From: an uncultured Bacteroidales bacterium
GTDB lineage: Bacteria; Bacteroidota; Bacteroidia; Bacteroidales; P3
NCBI GenBank assembly: GCA_900317125.1
Contig: ONFR01000012.1
Span: forward strand, 1 to 62,642
DNA length: 62,642 nt
Direction of reading: 5' to 3'
Below are positions 1 to 8,893 of the stretch, piece by piece. A program made the position numbers and the translations under genes. The notes beneath the pieces are model-generated. The model worked only from the letters and a program-made list of their open reading frames with translations, was not told the DNA's origin and did no database searches. Every line of letters starts with the position of its first letter. Position 1 is the stretch's first letter.

Positions 1-162
1 GTCGGGCTCGACAATGCGCTCGACAATCTTGTTGGCCTCAAATTCGGGGTGTTTGTTGTATTCTTCCTCGATGGTCTCAAGAACCTCGCGAACTGCCTGC
101 AAGTACTCGTTTTCGCCCGGATGTTTGGCTTCCAGGTTAGCCATAATTTCGTTTACTTTCAT
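1..162 (-). CDS. gdhA: NADP-type glutamate dehydrogenase, N-terminal fragment (cut by window edge)
   Basis: The first 54 codons of a gene that runs off the left edge are visible; the ATG is the complement of 160-162. The peptide begins MKVNEIMANLEAKHPGE and continues through EYLQAV and HPEFEANKIVERIVEPD. This matches the N-terminal helical segment of hexameric bacterial glutamate dehydrogenases as I know them from Bacteroides. The family interconverts 2-oxoglutarate plus ammonia and glutamate in the cytosol. The catalytic and Rossmann parts lie outside the window, so cofactor preference is inferred from family resemblance only. A Bacteroidetes-type promoter sits about 45 bases upstream. Confidence 0.85.
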   Translation of the reverse strand, partial: MKVNEIMANLEAKHPGENEYLQAVREVLETIEEEYNKHPEFEANKIVERIVEPD

Positions 163-207
163 GATATTTAATTAATTAAATTAAACAATTGTTTTACTTT
201 GGAGTAA

Positions 208-215
208 CAAATATA
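208..215 (-). promoter_or_regulatory. -7 element of the gdhA promoter
   Basis: Read on the minus strand this is TATATTTG, matching the Bacteroidetes -7 consensus TAnnTTTG. It lies about 46 bases upstream of the gdhA ATG in an AT-rich gap. No clear TTG -33 element is present at the expected distance. Confidence 0.55.
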
Positions 216-349
216 CAACTTTATTTTGACATAGCATATTTTTTTTGTTAAATTTCTCATATTCCACTCTAACACCTGTGCAGTCCAGTCTTTTACATTG
301 CACCGCCGCGACAGGCGCCCCTTCCATGCCTCTTCATAAACCCCGTCAC

Positions 350-1108
350 TCAATCCACATCACGGACCAACCGCACCGACAAACGGAAACAACGCTGATT
401 CACTACCGAGGCATAGACACGGCCGTCGTAAAAACAGACGTAATAAGCCTCCTTGTCCCCCACGGGGGTGGCGGTCCAATACAGGCCCGAGGCCCCTTCG
501 TGTGGCGGAGCCCCGTTCCATATATAATCCCCTGCAGGCAGAAAGACCGCTCCCTCTTCTTTCATTCGCTCCCACTGCTCGCGGGTGAAAACATTATCCT
601 CCCAACTGATACAACCGGGGCTGAACACCACACCCTCCGGAGCCTGCCACCTGTCAGGCAGCAACAGCATGCCATGCACTCCGTTCACTGTCCCTGTCCC
701 CCGCTTATATTCGGCATCCCGCCTGTAAAGCAGCATGTATTCCCACTCCGACTTTTTCATTGTACGCCAGCCCGACTCCACATAACCCAGATAATCGCCC
801 CAATCATGGAAGACCCGATAGTCGCCGTTATTCATCGATGTGGTGCCGGGTGCATCCCCGGTCCCCCACCCGAAATAGCCGCCATACTCCCACTCCCTGC
901 CCACAAACAGACGTCCACGGATGTCAAGGTTTCCCGGAGAGAAATACACCCTTCTATTATAGCCTATAGAAAAAGTGGAAGTGCTGGTATCCTGTTGAGA
1001 GTCCGGAGAATGATTTTCAGACGGTTCTTTAGCGCATGCTACAAAACATAAAACAAATGCCACCCAATACAACGGTGCAAGGACTATGGGTCTTCCGAGT
1101 GTTTTCAT
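350..1108 (-). CDS. FISUMP-domain lipoprotein
   Basis: A 252-aa predicted lipoprotein. It has a hydrophobic N-terminus with a lipobox ending at Cys25 (FVAC), then a Ser/Asp/Gln-rich linker. The rest resembles the FISUMP / major-paralogous domain common in Bacteroidetes and Fibrobacter surface proteins. Recognisable pieces are WEYMLLYR, VNGVHGMLLLPDRW, a REQWERMKEEGAVFLPAGDY segment, GLYWTATP and the closing SVRLVRDVD. The fold is related to formylglycine-generating-enzyme / C-type-lectin-like domains, and the biochemical role is unknown. It stands alone between gdhA and a hydrolase. Lipidation and an outer-membrane or surface location are inferred from the lipobox. Confidence 0.75.
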   Translation of the reverse strand: MKTLGRPIVLAPLYWVAFVLCFVACAKEPSENHSPDSQQDTSTSTFSIGYNRRVYFSPGNLDIRGRLFVGREWEYGGYFGWGTGDAPGTTSMNNGDYRVFHDWGDYLGYVESGWRTMKKSEWEYMLLYRRDAEYKRGTGTVNGVHGMLLLPDRWQAPEGVVFSPGCISWEDNVFTREQWERMKEEGAVFLPAGDYIWNGAPPHEGASGLYWTATPVGDKEAYYVCFYDGRVYASVVNQRCFRLSVRLVRDVD

Positions 1109-1193
1109 ATCGTATAAGTGTTTTCATTCCAAAAGCAAAACCCACTTATCCATCCTACTCACTGCCGGTTCTGCGCCGGCTTATGCCCAGACT

Positions 1194-2003
1194 CTACAGA
1201 TAGCAGGTCGTGACAAAGTTCTGTATCCGCGGGCGCACATAGTCCCGCTCCTCGATATGTCCCATGTGGGCCACATTCTCCAGCACCAGTATCTCGGCAT
1301 GCTTGGCCTCCATAGCCTGCGACAGAGCCAACTCTATCGGCAGCCGCGGGTCCTTCTTGCCAAAGACGAACAGCACAGGCACCTCCAGCTGCTGAAGCAC
1401 ATGCAGCCTCGACGGTCTTGCCGCCATGCCTCGCTGTGCGGCGATGATACTTCCTGCCTTCGTCTCCAGGCACTGGTCTTGCAAATCCTTTATCTCTATC
1501 GTCAGGGCCACCCTGTTCTCCGGACAGAACAGCGGCGGGATAAATCCCACAATATAACTGGCGCGATTGGTCATCACCTGTTCGCAAGTGGCCATACGCC
1601 GCTCGATGGCGGCCTCCGTGTCTGCCAGCGCATGCGAGTGCAGCAACCCCAATCCTCTCAGCCGGTGCGGGAAAAGGTCGGCGAAAGCCATTGCCACATA
1701 GCCCCCCATCGAGTGCCCCACCATCACACACTGCTCCACCCCGGCATCATCCAGCACTGCCTTCACCGCCCGGGCCATGAAATCCATCGTGTGTACCTCG
1801 CCGAAACACTCACTGTATCCATGCCCCGGCAAGTCTATCGTGATGACGTGCATCGTCCGCATATACGACAGCACATACGAACTCCATATATCGAGATTCT
1901 GCAGGTAGCCGTGCAGCAGCACCAACGTCTGCTCATGCTCCCTGCCCTCATCGCGATAATGCAACGTATGTTCTTCAAAGACAATAGTCTTATGTTGTTC
2001 CAT
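1194..2003 (-). CDS. alpha/beta-fold hydrolase
   Basis: 269 aa with no signal peptide, so probably cytosolic. Family landmarks are the oxyanion-hole strand LVLLHGYLQN (about residues 28-37), DLPGHGYS (58-65) and the nucleophile elbow GHSMGGYVA with Ser about residue 97. The C-terminal catalytic His is probably in ENVAHMGHIEE (about 246-256), and an acid lies in the FGKKDPRLP segment. This is the single-domain esterase/lipase-like group; the substrate cannot be read from sequence. A TATCTTTG promoter lies just upstream and the gene seems monocistronic. The start is supported by the promoter about 30 bases upstream. Confidence 0.85.
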   Translation of the reverse strand: MEQHKTIVFEEHTLHYRDEGREHEQTLVLLHGYLQNLDIWSSYVLSYMRTMHVITIDLPGHGYSECFGEVHTMDFMARAVKAVLDDAGVEQCVMVGHSMGGYVAMAFADLFPHRLRGLGLLHSHALADTEAAIERRMATCEQVMTNRASYIVGFIPPLFCPENRVALTIEIKDLQDQCLETKAGSIIAAQRGMAARPSRLHVLQQLEVPVLFVFGKKDPRLPIELALSQAMEAKHAEILVLENVAHMGHIEERDYVRPRIQNFVTTCYL

Positions 2004-2033
2004 CGGGTGCTATTACTTGTAGTTTACAGAAAG

Positions 2034-2041
2034 CAAAGATA
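2034..2041 (-). promoter_or_regulatory. -7 element upstream of the alpha/beta hydrolase
   Basis: TATCTTTG on the minus strand, an exact match to TAnnTTTG, about 31 bases before the hydrolase ATG. It is preceded by an A-rich tract. Confidence 0.65.
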
Positions 2042-2148
2042 CACTTTTTTTTTCATCCATCAAGTCTTTTTCTCAAAAAAACATCCTTTACCTCTCTTTC
2101 TTCTTCTCCCTCACGGCTTTCCAGTCCTCCACGACGGCCTTCGGCCCA

Positions 2149-2680
2149 CTACTGCACCACGAGCCTCCGCTGCGCCACGCCCGTCGGCGTGCTCACCGTC
2201 ACGTAATACACCCCCTTCGGCCATCCCGTCACGTCTATCTCCGCCTGCATGCCCCTCGCCTCCTGACGCTCAACCAAGGCCCCCTGCACATTGTACACCG
2301 ACAATCCCGTCATCCCCACCGTCGTCTTCACCCCCACTCGTCCCCGCGCCGGGTTCGGCTCCAACACCACGTCCACTGCTTCTGCCTCGGCAACTCCGCA
2401 CATACGCCACATACCTCTCTGTATCCGGTATGCTATACAGCACCGTGTGTGTCGTGTTGCAGTTCAGCACCCGTCCCGCTCCCGGCAGCGAGCCCTCCTG
2501 CCCGTACGACACCTGCCATTTGCTGCACATCACCGTGTCTCCTTCCCTCCTCAGCAACGCGATGTCCTCGGCGGTGGACAGCTCTATCTCCTCCGCCACC
2601 GGACACACCAGCGTGTCGCACTTCAGATACCACCCCCTCGAGTCCAGTATCGGGAAAAGAATATAATTCATCATATTCAA
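2149..2680 (-). pseudogene. frameshifted T9SS cargo remnant (Fn3 module plus sorting domain)
   Basis: Two overlapping minus-strand frames together make one protein. The upstream frame (from 2680) ends in a fibronectin-III-like module: KWQVSYGQEG, then NTTHTVLYSIPDTERYVAYVRS. This follows the same pattern as modules in the 2011-aa protein at 43404-49439 (FWEVQYGRQG ... FRVRALC). Near 2395-2410 the homology jumps by one base into the other frame. That frame carries a T9SS type A sorting domain: LEPNPARGRVGV, LSVYNVQGALVE, VTGWPKGVYYVTV and the terminal RRLVVQ. No signal peptide is found upstream. The simplest reading is a decayed fragment of a larger cargo gene. A sequencing error at the junction would restore one ORF but still leave no export signal. 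Confidence 0.7.
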
Positions 2681-2740
2681 TTAAGCGGAAGTCCCTCCTG
2701 GACAATGCCCTGTGATTACCAATCAATCACCACGTAGGAA

Positions 2741-2773
2741 TTTTCGGTTTCATAATGACCGATTAGGGTTTAA
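2741..2773 (+). repeat. dispersed intergenic repeat, CTAAYGACCG family
   Basis: Begins TTTTCGGTTTCATAATGACC and continues GATTAGGGTTTAA. It is closely matched at 21696-21727 and, in the other orientation, at 21222, 21371 and 62204. Confidence 0.7.
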
Positions 2774-2945
2774 ACACGAATTATCATTAATTGTCATGAA
2801 TTTATGGTCATATGCCCCTTACAGGGGGGGGGGCAATTATTAGAGGTTACTTAATACTTGTGATACACGGGATACGTGGAGAAAAGAAACACGCGAGATT
2901 ATCAAGAATCCATGACGATTAATGATTATTTGGGCTAAACCAACC

Positions 2946-2975
2946 CGGTATTCTAACGACCACTTTTTTTGGGGG
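2946..2975 (+). repeat. weak copy of the CTAAYGACCG repeat
   Basis: Contains GGTATTCTAACGACCACTTT followed by T and G tracts. The core matches, but the flanks are degenerate. Confidence 0.35.
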
Positions 2976-3150
2976 AAAATAGTGCTATTCCAACTCGCTG
3001 TACATCAGAAGAAAGAATGTCATTTACTTTCTATATATTTTGTCAATTATTTCTTCTTATTTTCTCTATTATTTCTGAATGACAAACAATGTAAAGCGAA
3101 AAGGCACACAACGGAGAATGTAAAATAGTCACTACCTTACAGGGTGCAGG

Positions 3151-5901
3151 CTACTGGAAACGCACCTCGGCGGCTGTTGGGGTGTTGCCCTGCTTGAACT
3201 GGAGGTTGCCGTAGGCGGCAATGGCGATGCGGCTGCGTGCGACACCTTGCGACACAAGGTAGTTACGCAGACTCTGGGCACGGGCAAGGGAGAGGTCGTA
3301 GCACTGCCGGTCGTCCTTCCCGTCGACATGCACCGACAGTTTCACCTTGCAACCGGTGCGCTGAAGCATGAAGCGTGCAAGGTTGTCGAGTTCGAGCTGT
3401 GCCACGGGGAGCAGGCGGGCGGTGCCGGGATGGAAAGCCACCAGCGCGAGGGGGAGCGGACGGCCAAGCCGGCGGAGGGTGTCGAGGTCGTAGCCTTGCA
3501 GAGCAATCGGGCCGCGGGCGGCGGGGGCGATGGCCACGGCAGGGACGTAAAGCCAGTCGGCCGAGAGGAGGGCGACATAGGGCATGCCTTGGTAGAGACG
3601 CAGGGGCTGAAGGGAGTCGAGTGCGCTGTCGGAGAGATGGAGTGCCACACGCGACTGGCTGACGTCTATCACATCGAGGCCGTTGGCCACGTCGACCAAA
3701 TCGCCGAGGAGCAGACCGACGGTGCGGTGGCCCGAGGCGGTGTCGTGTGCTGTTGGGGCGGCATAGGCCGCGTAGGCGGTGCCGCCCGGCGAGGAGGAGG
3801 CCACGATAAGCTGCCGTTCGCCGTGGGCGAAGGCGATGGAGGCCTCGTTGAAGCTGCCGTTGACCCCTTTGCCCAGATTGACAGGCTGCGACCAGTGGCA
3901 CCAGTCGGCAAGGCTGGTGCGGGTGGTCATGTATACATCGCCATAACCGAGGCCGCGGGCGTCGGTGACAAAATAGAGCGTGCGCATATTGCGGCTGAGC
4001 AGCGGGCTGCGCTCGCAGTAGGGGCTGTTGACGGGAAGGCCGAGGTTGACGGGTTCGCCCCATTTGCCGTCGGCAAGAGGGATGTAAAAGAGGTCGGTGG
4101 CCAAGGCGGTGTCGCCATGGAAATAGGCCCCGGACTGCTGGACATTGTGTCCGCCAGGACGGTCGGAAGCCAGCAGTATGCCGCTACCGTCGGGCAGCAT
4201 GGAGGCGTCGGTCTCGACAAAGGGGGTGTTGACGGGCTGGGGCAGCCGCTGGAGGGCGGTCCAGAGGGTGTCGTTGACAACACGGGCGGTCCATATATCG
4301 CCGCCGATGCCAAGGAGGACGCTGTTGCCGCCGTCGAAGAAGCCAAAGGCGGTGACCGCAGCCGCTGCCCCCTGGACAGTGACTGCGCCGGCATAATGCC
4401 AGCCCTGGTTGCGGGCGGCACGGCGGGCAAAGGCCACGGTGCCGGAGGGGTGACTGAAGTAGAGCCGGTCGCCGTCGGGGCTGACGAAGGGATGGCGCAG
4501 ACTGCCGTGGCTGAAGAGGAGCGAGCGCGAGGGGGTGCCCTTAGCGGCAAGGAGAGCGGCGAGTTCGTTGTATTCGGCGGTGTTCAGGTCCTCGAAACAG
4601 ATGGCGAAGTCCTGCATGCGGAGCTGCGCTTTGGCCCACTCCTTGCGGGCTATCTGCCCCTGAAGGACGCGCTGAAGGGCCACAAAGGCGGCTTTGCGGC
4701 CCGTGCAGAGGCGGACGCAGTCGGTCATGCGGGGCATGTCGGACTCGACGAAGGGTTTGGTGAGGTCGAACGAGTCGATGACCTCGCTGCGGGCGAGGTC
4801 GGAGAGGACGGCCATGAAGTATGGGTAGTCGGGGTTGTCGTCGGCAAAGGACTGTATGGGCTGGCGGTTGCCGTCGTCGGCAAACCAGCTGTAGAATAGC
4901 TTGTAGATTTCGTTGTAATGCTCGTCGAGGGGGAAGCGGCTAAGGTAGATGTCGGCGGCCTGGCGGTTGTGGTCGCGGGTTATCATGAGGCGGAGACGGG
5001 CGAGGGCGCTGTCGGCCAGGGGGTCGTCGCTGAAGGCCTCGGCAAAGTCGGCATAGTCCTGCGGGGTGCGGAGGAGACCGTAGTCCATGGCACGGAGTGC
5101 CTGCAGACGGGCAAGGGCTTCGAGATAGTTGTCGCCACGCGGGAACTGCTCGAGATAGGCGGAGTAGGCGGCCTCGGTGTTGGTCTGGCAAGCGTCGGCG
5201 TAGGCCATACGGCTTTTCTGCCGCATGGCGGCACGCTGGAGGGCAGGGCTGGAGGGATAGCGGTCGGCAACGGAGTCGATGGCCGCGGCGCTGCCCATGG
5301 AGGAGAAGAGGGTGGCGGCAAGGGAGCCGATGGCACCCTCGACCGAGTCGGCCAGTGCGATGCCGGGATGTGCCAGCAGGAAACGGTAGAGGGCGTTGAC
5401 GGTGTTCTCGGCGCGGGCGCGTTGGTAATCTTCGTCGAGCTGGCTGGCACGAAGTGCCGAGGCCACCTGGTTGCTGCGGCCAAAGGCATCCATGAAAGCG
5501 GTGCGTTCCACCTGCCCCATGGCGGGGGCATGGCTGCGGACATAGTGCAGCGCCTGCTCGTCGAGCGACTGGTGCTGCTGACGGATAAGGGAGAGGGTGA
5601 TGCCTTGACGGATGAGCTTCTGCAGGTCGCGGTAGCGGCCACGGTCCTGCAGCCACTCGGTGTAGAGGGTTTCGGCCCGCGTGAGGTATTGGTTGGCCAG
5701 CGGAAGGTTGAACTGAGGGCTGTCGGTACGGGAGTGGAAGCGCGCCAGGTCGATGAGGTTGGCAACGTCGTCGGGGTTTTTGACATACTTGTTGCTGAGG
5801 GTGACGTAGAGGGCGCGGAAGTCGTCGACGGGGGTGGCTTCCTGGGCGGAGGCCACGGCGGCGAGGAGCAGGCACAGCAGGATGGCGGTCAGTCTCTTCA
5901 T
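3151..5901 (-). CDS. OmpA-family protein with TPR-like N-terminus and PD40 repeats
   Basis: 916 aa with a signal peptide ending near residue 19 (AAVASAQ). Residues 25-430 are helical and TPR-like. Around residues 460-700 are WD40-like PD40 segments: HPFVSPDGDRLYFSH, LPDGSGILLASDRPGG, RNMRTLYFVTDARG and GERQLIVASSSPGG. The C-terminus (about 810-916) is an OmpA-like peptidoglycan-binding domain, seen in LARFMLQRTGCKVKLSVHVDG, LSLARAQSLRNYL and RIAIAAYGN. This architecture is frequent in Bacteroidetes envelope proteins, including the PorE/gliding-associated type, so it may tether an outer-membrane complex to the cell wall. It ends a minus-strand gene set and starts 18 bases after the small secreted protein's stop. 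Confidence 0.8.
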   Translation of the reverse strand: MKRLTAILLCLLLAAVASAQEATPVDDFRALYVTLSNKYVKNPDDVANLIDLARFHSRTDSPQFNLPLANQYLTRAETLYTEWLQDRGRYRDLQKLIRQGITLSLIRQQHQSLDEQALHYVRSHAPAMGQVERTAFMDAFGRSNQVASALRASQLDEDYQRARAENTVNALYRFLLAHPGIALADSVEGAIGSLAATLFSSMGSAAAIDSVADRYPSSPALQRAAMRQKSRMAYADACQTNTEAAYSAYLEQFPRGDNYLEALARLQALRAMDYGLLRTPQDYADFAEAFSDDPLADSALARLRLMITRDHNRQAADIYLSRFPLDEHYNEIYKLFYSWFADDGNRQPIQSFADDNPDYPYFMAVLSDLARSEVIDSFDLTKPFVESDMPRMTDCVRLCTGRKAAFVALQRVLQGQIARKEWAKAQLRMQDFAICFEDLNTAEYNELAALLAAKGTPSRSLLFSHGSLRHPFVSPDGDRLYFSHPSGTVAFARRAARNQGWHYAGAVTVQGAAAAVTAFGFFDGGNSVLLGIGGDIWTARVVNDTLWTALQRLPQPVNTPFVETDASMLPDGSGILLASDRPGGHNVQQSGAYFHGDTALATDLFYIPLADGKWGEPVNLGLPVNSPYCERSPLLSRNMRTLYFVTDARGLGYGDVYMTTRTSLADWCHWSQPVNLGKGVNGSFNEASIAFAHGERQLIVASSSPGGTAYAAYAAPTAHDTASGHRTVGLLLGDLVDVANGLDVIDVSQSRVALHLSDSALDSLQPLRLYQGMPYVALLSADWLYVPAVAIAPAARGPIALQGYDLDTLRRLGRPLPLALVAFHPGTARLLPVAQLELDNLARFMLQRTGCKVKLSVHVDGKDDRQCYDLSLARAQSLRNYLVSQGVARSRIAIAAYGNLQFKQGNTPTAAEVRFQ

Positions 5902-5919
5902 GGCGTGGAGGGTGCTGGG

Positions 5920-6468
5920 TTAGAAGGTGAGGCTACCCAATATCGACTCGAATTCCTTTTCCATCTGCGGATAGGTGGCTTTGGTGGTTTCGAGACGGAA
6001 TTCGACAACAGTGTTCTGCACCTTGAAGTAGACCATGCGGAACTGGTAGTCCCTTTTGTCGCTGAGGTTGGTGTAGGCACCGATATAGCCCATGCCGCCG
6101 GATTTGGGCAGGCCGAGACCCGAAGTATAGTCTTTGAGGGGCTGGTAGGGCTCGGCGATATAGCGGTCGTAGACGTAGTCGTAGAGGGTGCCGGTGTAGT
6201 TCTTCCGCACACGGATGCGGAGGTAGGGAAGCGCGGTGTCGCCTTTGGAGACGAGGATTTTGGCGGTGTAGTAGTAGTGGTAGACGGTGGTGTTCTGGTC
6301 CACCTTCTTCGAGGTAAGGTAGTTCCATTTGCTGGGGAAGGTGTACTGCACCTTGGTGCCGGGAATGGCCACCTGGGCCTGAAGGGCTGCGCCGGAGAGG
6401 AGCATCAACAGGAGGAAGGGCAAGGCACAGCGTAAGAGGTGCATGGGATTGGATGAGCGTTTGTTCAT
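5920..6468 (-). CDS. secreted protein of unknown function
   Basis: 182 aa with a signal peptide (hydrophobic core LLLMLLSGAAL, cleavage near AQAQVAI at about residue 31). The mature part of about 150 aa starts with VQYTFPSKWNYL and ends in a KEFESILGSLTF helix. That pattern recalls PsbP-like periplasmic proteins (a 'tFPsgW' start and a helical end), but the resemblance is loose. It lies 2 bases after the glycosyltransferase stop and 18 bases before the OmpA-family gene, so the three are probably co-transcribed. No catalytic motif is visible. Confidence 0.6.
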   Translation of the reverse strand: MNKRSSNPMHLLRCALPFLLLMLLSGAALQAQVAIPGTKVQYTFPSKWNYLTSKKVDQNTTVYHYYYTAKILVSKGDTALPYLRIRVRKNYTGTLYDYVYDRYIAEPYQPLKDYTSGLGLPKSGGMGYIGAYTNLSDKRDYQFRMVYFKVQNTVVEFRLETTKATYPQMEKEFESILGSLTF

Positions 6469-6470
6469 AA

Positions 6471-7670
6471 TTATTCAAGGTTTAAACGTTTGTCGTAAAA
6501 AGCAAGGAGTTGGCGGGTGAGGGGTTCGATGCCGTAGTTGTCGGCGATAAACTGCCGGGCATTGGCTCCGACGGCCTGCCGGAAGGCGGGGTCGTCGACA
6601 CAGCGCCTGATTTGGGTGGCGAAGCGCTCGGGGGTGTCGGCAATGAGCAGATGGCGGCCGTCGACGGCGCCAATGCCCTGCGCACCGACGGTGGTGGTGA
6701 CCACGGCTTTGCCCTGCGACATGGCTTCGATAATCTTCACCCTGATGCCGCTGCCGCTGAGGAGCGGGACGACATTGATTTGTTTGGAGGCGATGAAGGT
6801 GGCTGCATCGGGCACTTCGCCCACAATGTGGACCCCTTCGAGCTTCAAGTTGAGAAGCTGGTCGGACATGCGGCGCCCGGCCAGATGGAGAGTTAGCGAC
6901 GGCATCTGGCTGTGTATCAACGGCCACACGCGGTCGAGGAACCAACGCACCCCTTCCTGATTGGGCAACCAGTCCATGGAGCCGAGGTGGAAGAGGGTGC
7001 CAGGCTGCTCGGCTACGCCGTCGACCCGGGCAGGGGTGATGGCAAAGGGGATGGTGACGATGGGTTTGCGGCACCCCTCGGAACGGAAGTAGTCGGCATC
7101 GTTGTCGGTGATGCTCACCACGCCGTCGAAGTCGTTGACATGCTCGCGCTCATAGGCCCGGAGGGTGAGTGCCAGATGTTTGATGTACCACCGCTTGCAG
7201 CAGTTGCGCTCGCTCATGGCCATACGCCGCCATATCTGGTTCTCGACATTGTGGGTGCGGAGAATGACGGGGGCGTTGGAGTGCCTGCGTATCACAGGCA
7301 CATAGGGGGCGAGGAAGATGCTCTCGACATGGACGATGTCGAAAGTCTCCTCCTGCAGCACCTGGGCAAGTCGGGCGGCGAAGGCCTTGCTCTCGAAACG
7401 GCGCACGTGGTAGGAGTCGCCGCAGAGCATGGCCACACCGGCATCGAGGGGATGGAGGCGAAGGTCGACGAAGACCGCCTCGAAGCGGGTGGCGCGGCGG
7501 TAGTCGTCGGGGATGCGGTCCTCGAGCACGGGGTGCTTCTCGCTGCACATGGCGAGCACCCTCACCTCGCAGCCAGCAGCCAGCAACCCCTGTGTGATGC
7601 TGTTCATGGCCAGGGTGCCGCCGTCGACAGGCGGATAGGGGGGCTTGCTACAGAGCTGGAGGACCTTCAT
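6471..7670 (-). CDS. GT4-family glycosyltransferase
   Basis: 399 aa, cytosolic or peripheral, GT-B fold. The N-terminal half begins MKVLQLCSKPPYPPVDGGTL, a glycine-rich acceptor-side loop. The C-terminal half shows LFHLGSMDWLPNQEGVRWF (about 227-245), LHLAGRRM and the donor-binding EX7E-type region SGIRVKIIEAMSQGKAVVTT (about 305-324). It belongs to the same broad group as the PEP-CTERM/XrtA-associated sugar transferases and probably transfers a nucleotide-sugar-derived residue during surface polysaccharide synthesis. No polysaccharide cluster surrounds it, so donor and acceptor are unknown. It is grouped with two envelope genes downstream. Confidence 0.8.
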   Translation of the reverse strand: MKVLQLCSKPPYPPVDGGTLAMNSITQGLLAAGCEVRVLAMCSEKHPVLEDRIPDDYRRATRFEAVFVDLRLHPLDAGVAMLCGDSYHVRRFESKAFAARLAQVLQEETFDIVHVESIFLAPYVPVIRRHSNAPVILRTHNVENQIWRRMAMSERNCCKRWYIKHLALTLRAYEREHVNDFDGVVSITDNDADYFRSEGCRKPIVTIPFAITPARVDGVAEQPGTLFHLGSMDWLPNQEGVRWFLDRVWPLIHSQMPSLTLHLAGRRMSDQLLNLKLEGVHIVGEVPDAATFIASKQINVVPLLSGSGIRVKIIEAMSQGKAVVTTTVGAQGIGAVDGRHLLIADTPERFATQIRRCVDDPAFRQAVGANARQFIADNYGIEPLTRQLLAFYDKRLNLE

Positions 7671-7733
7671 TACAAATTGAGAATTGAAAATTCGGAATTG
7701 AGAAGTGCCGACAGAACGGCAACAAACATAGGA

Positions 7734-8678
7734 CTATTCGGTGGGGAGGGCTTTGAAGCCTTTACCCATGATCTCGGCACTGTCGATGACGTTGACAAAG
7801 GCAGTGGGGTCGAGGTTGCGGAGGTTGGAACGGAGTTTGACGAAGTCGGCACGCTCCATGGTGACATAGATTATCTTGCGCTCGGTGCCGTTGTAAAGGC
7901 CCTCGCCAGTAATGCAGGTGCCACCACGGTTGAGCTCGTGGAGGATGTACTCCTTGACCAGGTCGTGCTTGTCGGTGACGATGAAGGCGGTCTTGTAGCT
8001 CTTGATGCCGTCGACAACAAGGTCGATTACCTTGCCTTCGATAAAGATGATGATGATGGAGTAGATGGGCAGACGGATGTCGCCAAAGGCGACAAGGGTG
8101 GAGAGGGTGATGATGCCGTCGACGATGGTGACCAGGGTGCCGAGGGAGATTTTGGTGTATTTGTGGAGGATCATGGAGATGATGTCGCTGCCGCCACTGG
8201 TGGCGCCGCTGCGGAATATCATGCCGATTGCCACACCGTAGATGAGGCCGGCGACGACGGTGTTGAGGAAGTAGTCGGGCACGAACCACATGCCGTCGTG
8301 GGTCTGCACCATGTTGAGACCTTCGATGGCGTTGGCGACGATGGGACCGTCGTGGATGACGGGGTTGTAGCCCCATATCCAGCTCTCAATGGCATAGGTG
8401 AAGCCGAAGATGAGGAAGGTGGAGATGATGGTCTTGACACCAAACTTGGGACCGAGGATCCAGGTGCCGATAATGAGCAGGGGGACGTCCATGCAGATGG
8501 CCCAAACAGAGATCTTTCCACCCCAGAGGGTGCTGAAGACGTTGGAGAGACCATAGGTACCGCCAGGGGCCATCAGATAGGGGTTGACAAACATCACATC
8601 GCCCACGGCAAAGAGGGCGCTGCCGAGAATCAAGAGCATGTAAGCAAACACTTCTTGCTTTAAGTTCTTCTTTTCCAT
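7734..8678 (-). CDS. YitT family membrane protein (DUF2179 C-terminus)
   Basis: 314 aa. Several membrane segments fill about residues 12-210, including the family-typical GGTYGLSNV and FRSGATSGGSDIISMIL. The soluble C-terminal DUF2179 domain (about 228-305) shows KTAFIVTDKHDLVKEYIL, RGGTCITGEGLY and KIIYVTMER. The transport or regulatory role of this family is not settled. The 63-base gap to the glycosyltransferase contains near-repeats of AATTGAGAATTGAAAATTC and no evident terminator. A TAACTTTG promoter lies about 73 bases upstream. Confidence 0.85.
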   Translation of the reverse strand: MEKKNLKQEVFAYMLLILGSALFAVGDVMFVNPYLMAPGGTYGLSNVFSTLWGGKISVWAICMDVPLLIIGTWILGPKFGVKTIISTFLIFGFTYAIESWIWGYNPVIHDGPIVANAIEGLNMVQTHDGMWFVPDYFLNTVVAGLIYGVAIGMIFRSGATSGGSDIISMILHKYTKISLGTLVTIVDGIITLSTLVAFGDIRLPIYSIIIIFIEGKVIDLVVDGIKSYKTAFIVTDKHDLVKEYILHELNRGGTCITGEGLYNGTERKIIYVTMERADFVKLRSNLRNLDPTAFVNVIDSAEIMGKGFKALPTE

Positions 8679-8750
8679 TTCGCGTTAAGTTATTTTATCG
8701 TGTTGTTTTATTGCGTGTTGTACTATTCCACACCAAAGGTGCGGAAAATG

Positions 8751-8758
8751 CAAAGTTA
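8751..8758 (-). promoter_or_regulatory. -7 element upstream of the YitT gene
   Basis: TAACTTTG on the minus strand matches TAnnTTTG. The transcript would have a leader of about 65 bases. A small palindrome, CACC-AAA-GGTG (8731-8741), falls near the start of that leader. Confidence 0.5.
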
Positions 8759-8893
8759 CGAAAGTTATTCGGTATAATGACTTTTTATATAAAAATAGCC
8801 GAAACCATGTATTTACACAATGGACACAACCCCAAGATTTGTCTCTTTGCTTGTGGTGCAAATAATATAAGTGGATTCTATAAATATTATGTC

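Larger units (their letters stand above)
2681..3150. other. gene-free interval with repeat elements
   Basis: About 470 bp with no convincing gene. It holds one clear and one weak copy of the dispersed CTAAYGACCG repeat (2741 and 2946). It also has a perfect odd palindrome, CCCCT-TAC-AGGGG (2815-2827), which runs into a G tract. A plus-strand ORF at 2922-3128 looks like chance AT-rich sequence. Confidence 0.6.

Noticed and set aside
2922..3128. 68-codon plus-strand ORF in the gap before the OmpA-family gene
   Set aside because: AT-rich, Phe/Lys-rich chance ORF with no promoter match or terminator and overlapping repeat material.
3247..4899. Long plus-strand ORF of 550 codons
   Set aside because: It is antisense to the OmpA/PD40 gene, whose protein shows clear domains. 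The plus-strand product is Gly/Val/Glu-rich shadow sequence without motifs. The same holds for 4918-6435.
6912..8663. Plus-strand ORF of 583 codons opposite the glycosyltransferase and YitT genes
   Set aside because: Spans two real minus-strand genes and the gap between them. The composition (Asp/Gly/Val-rich) is typical of an antisense frame.
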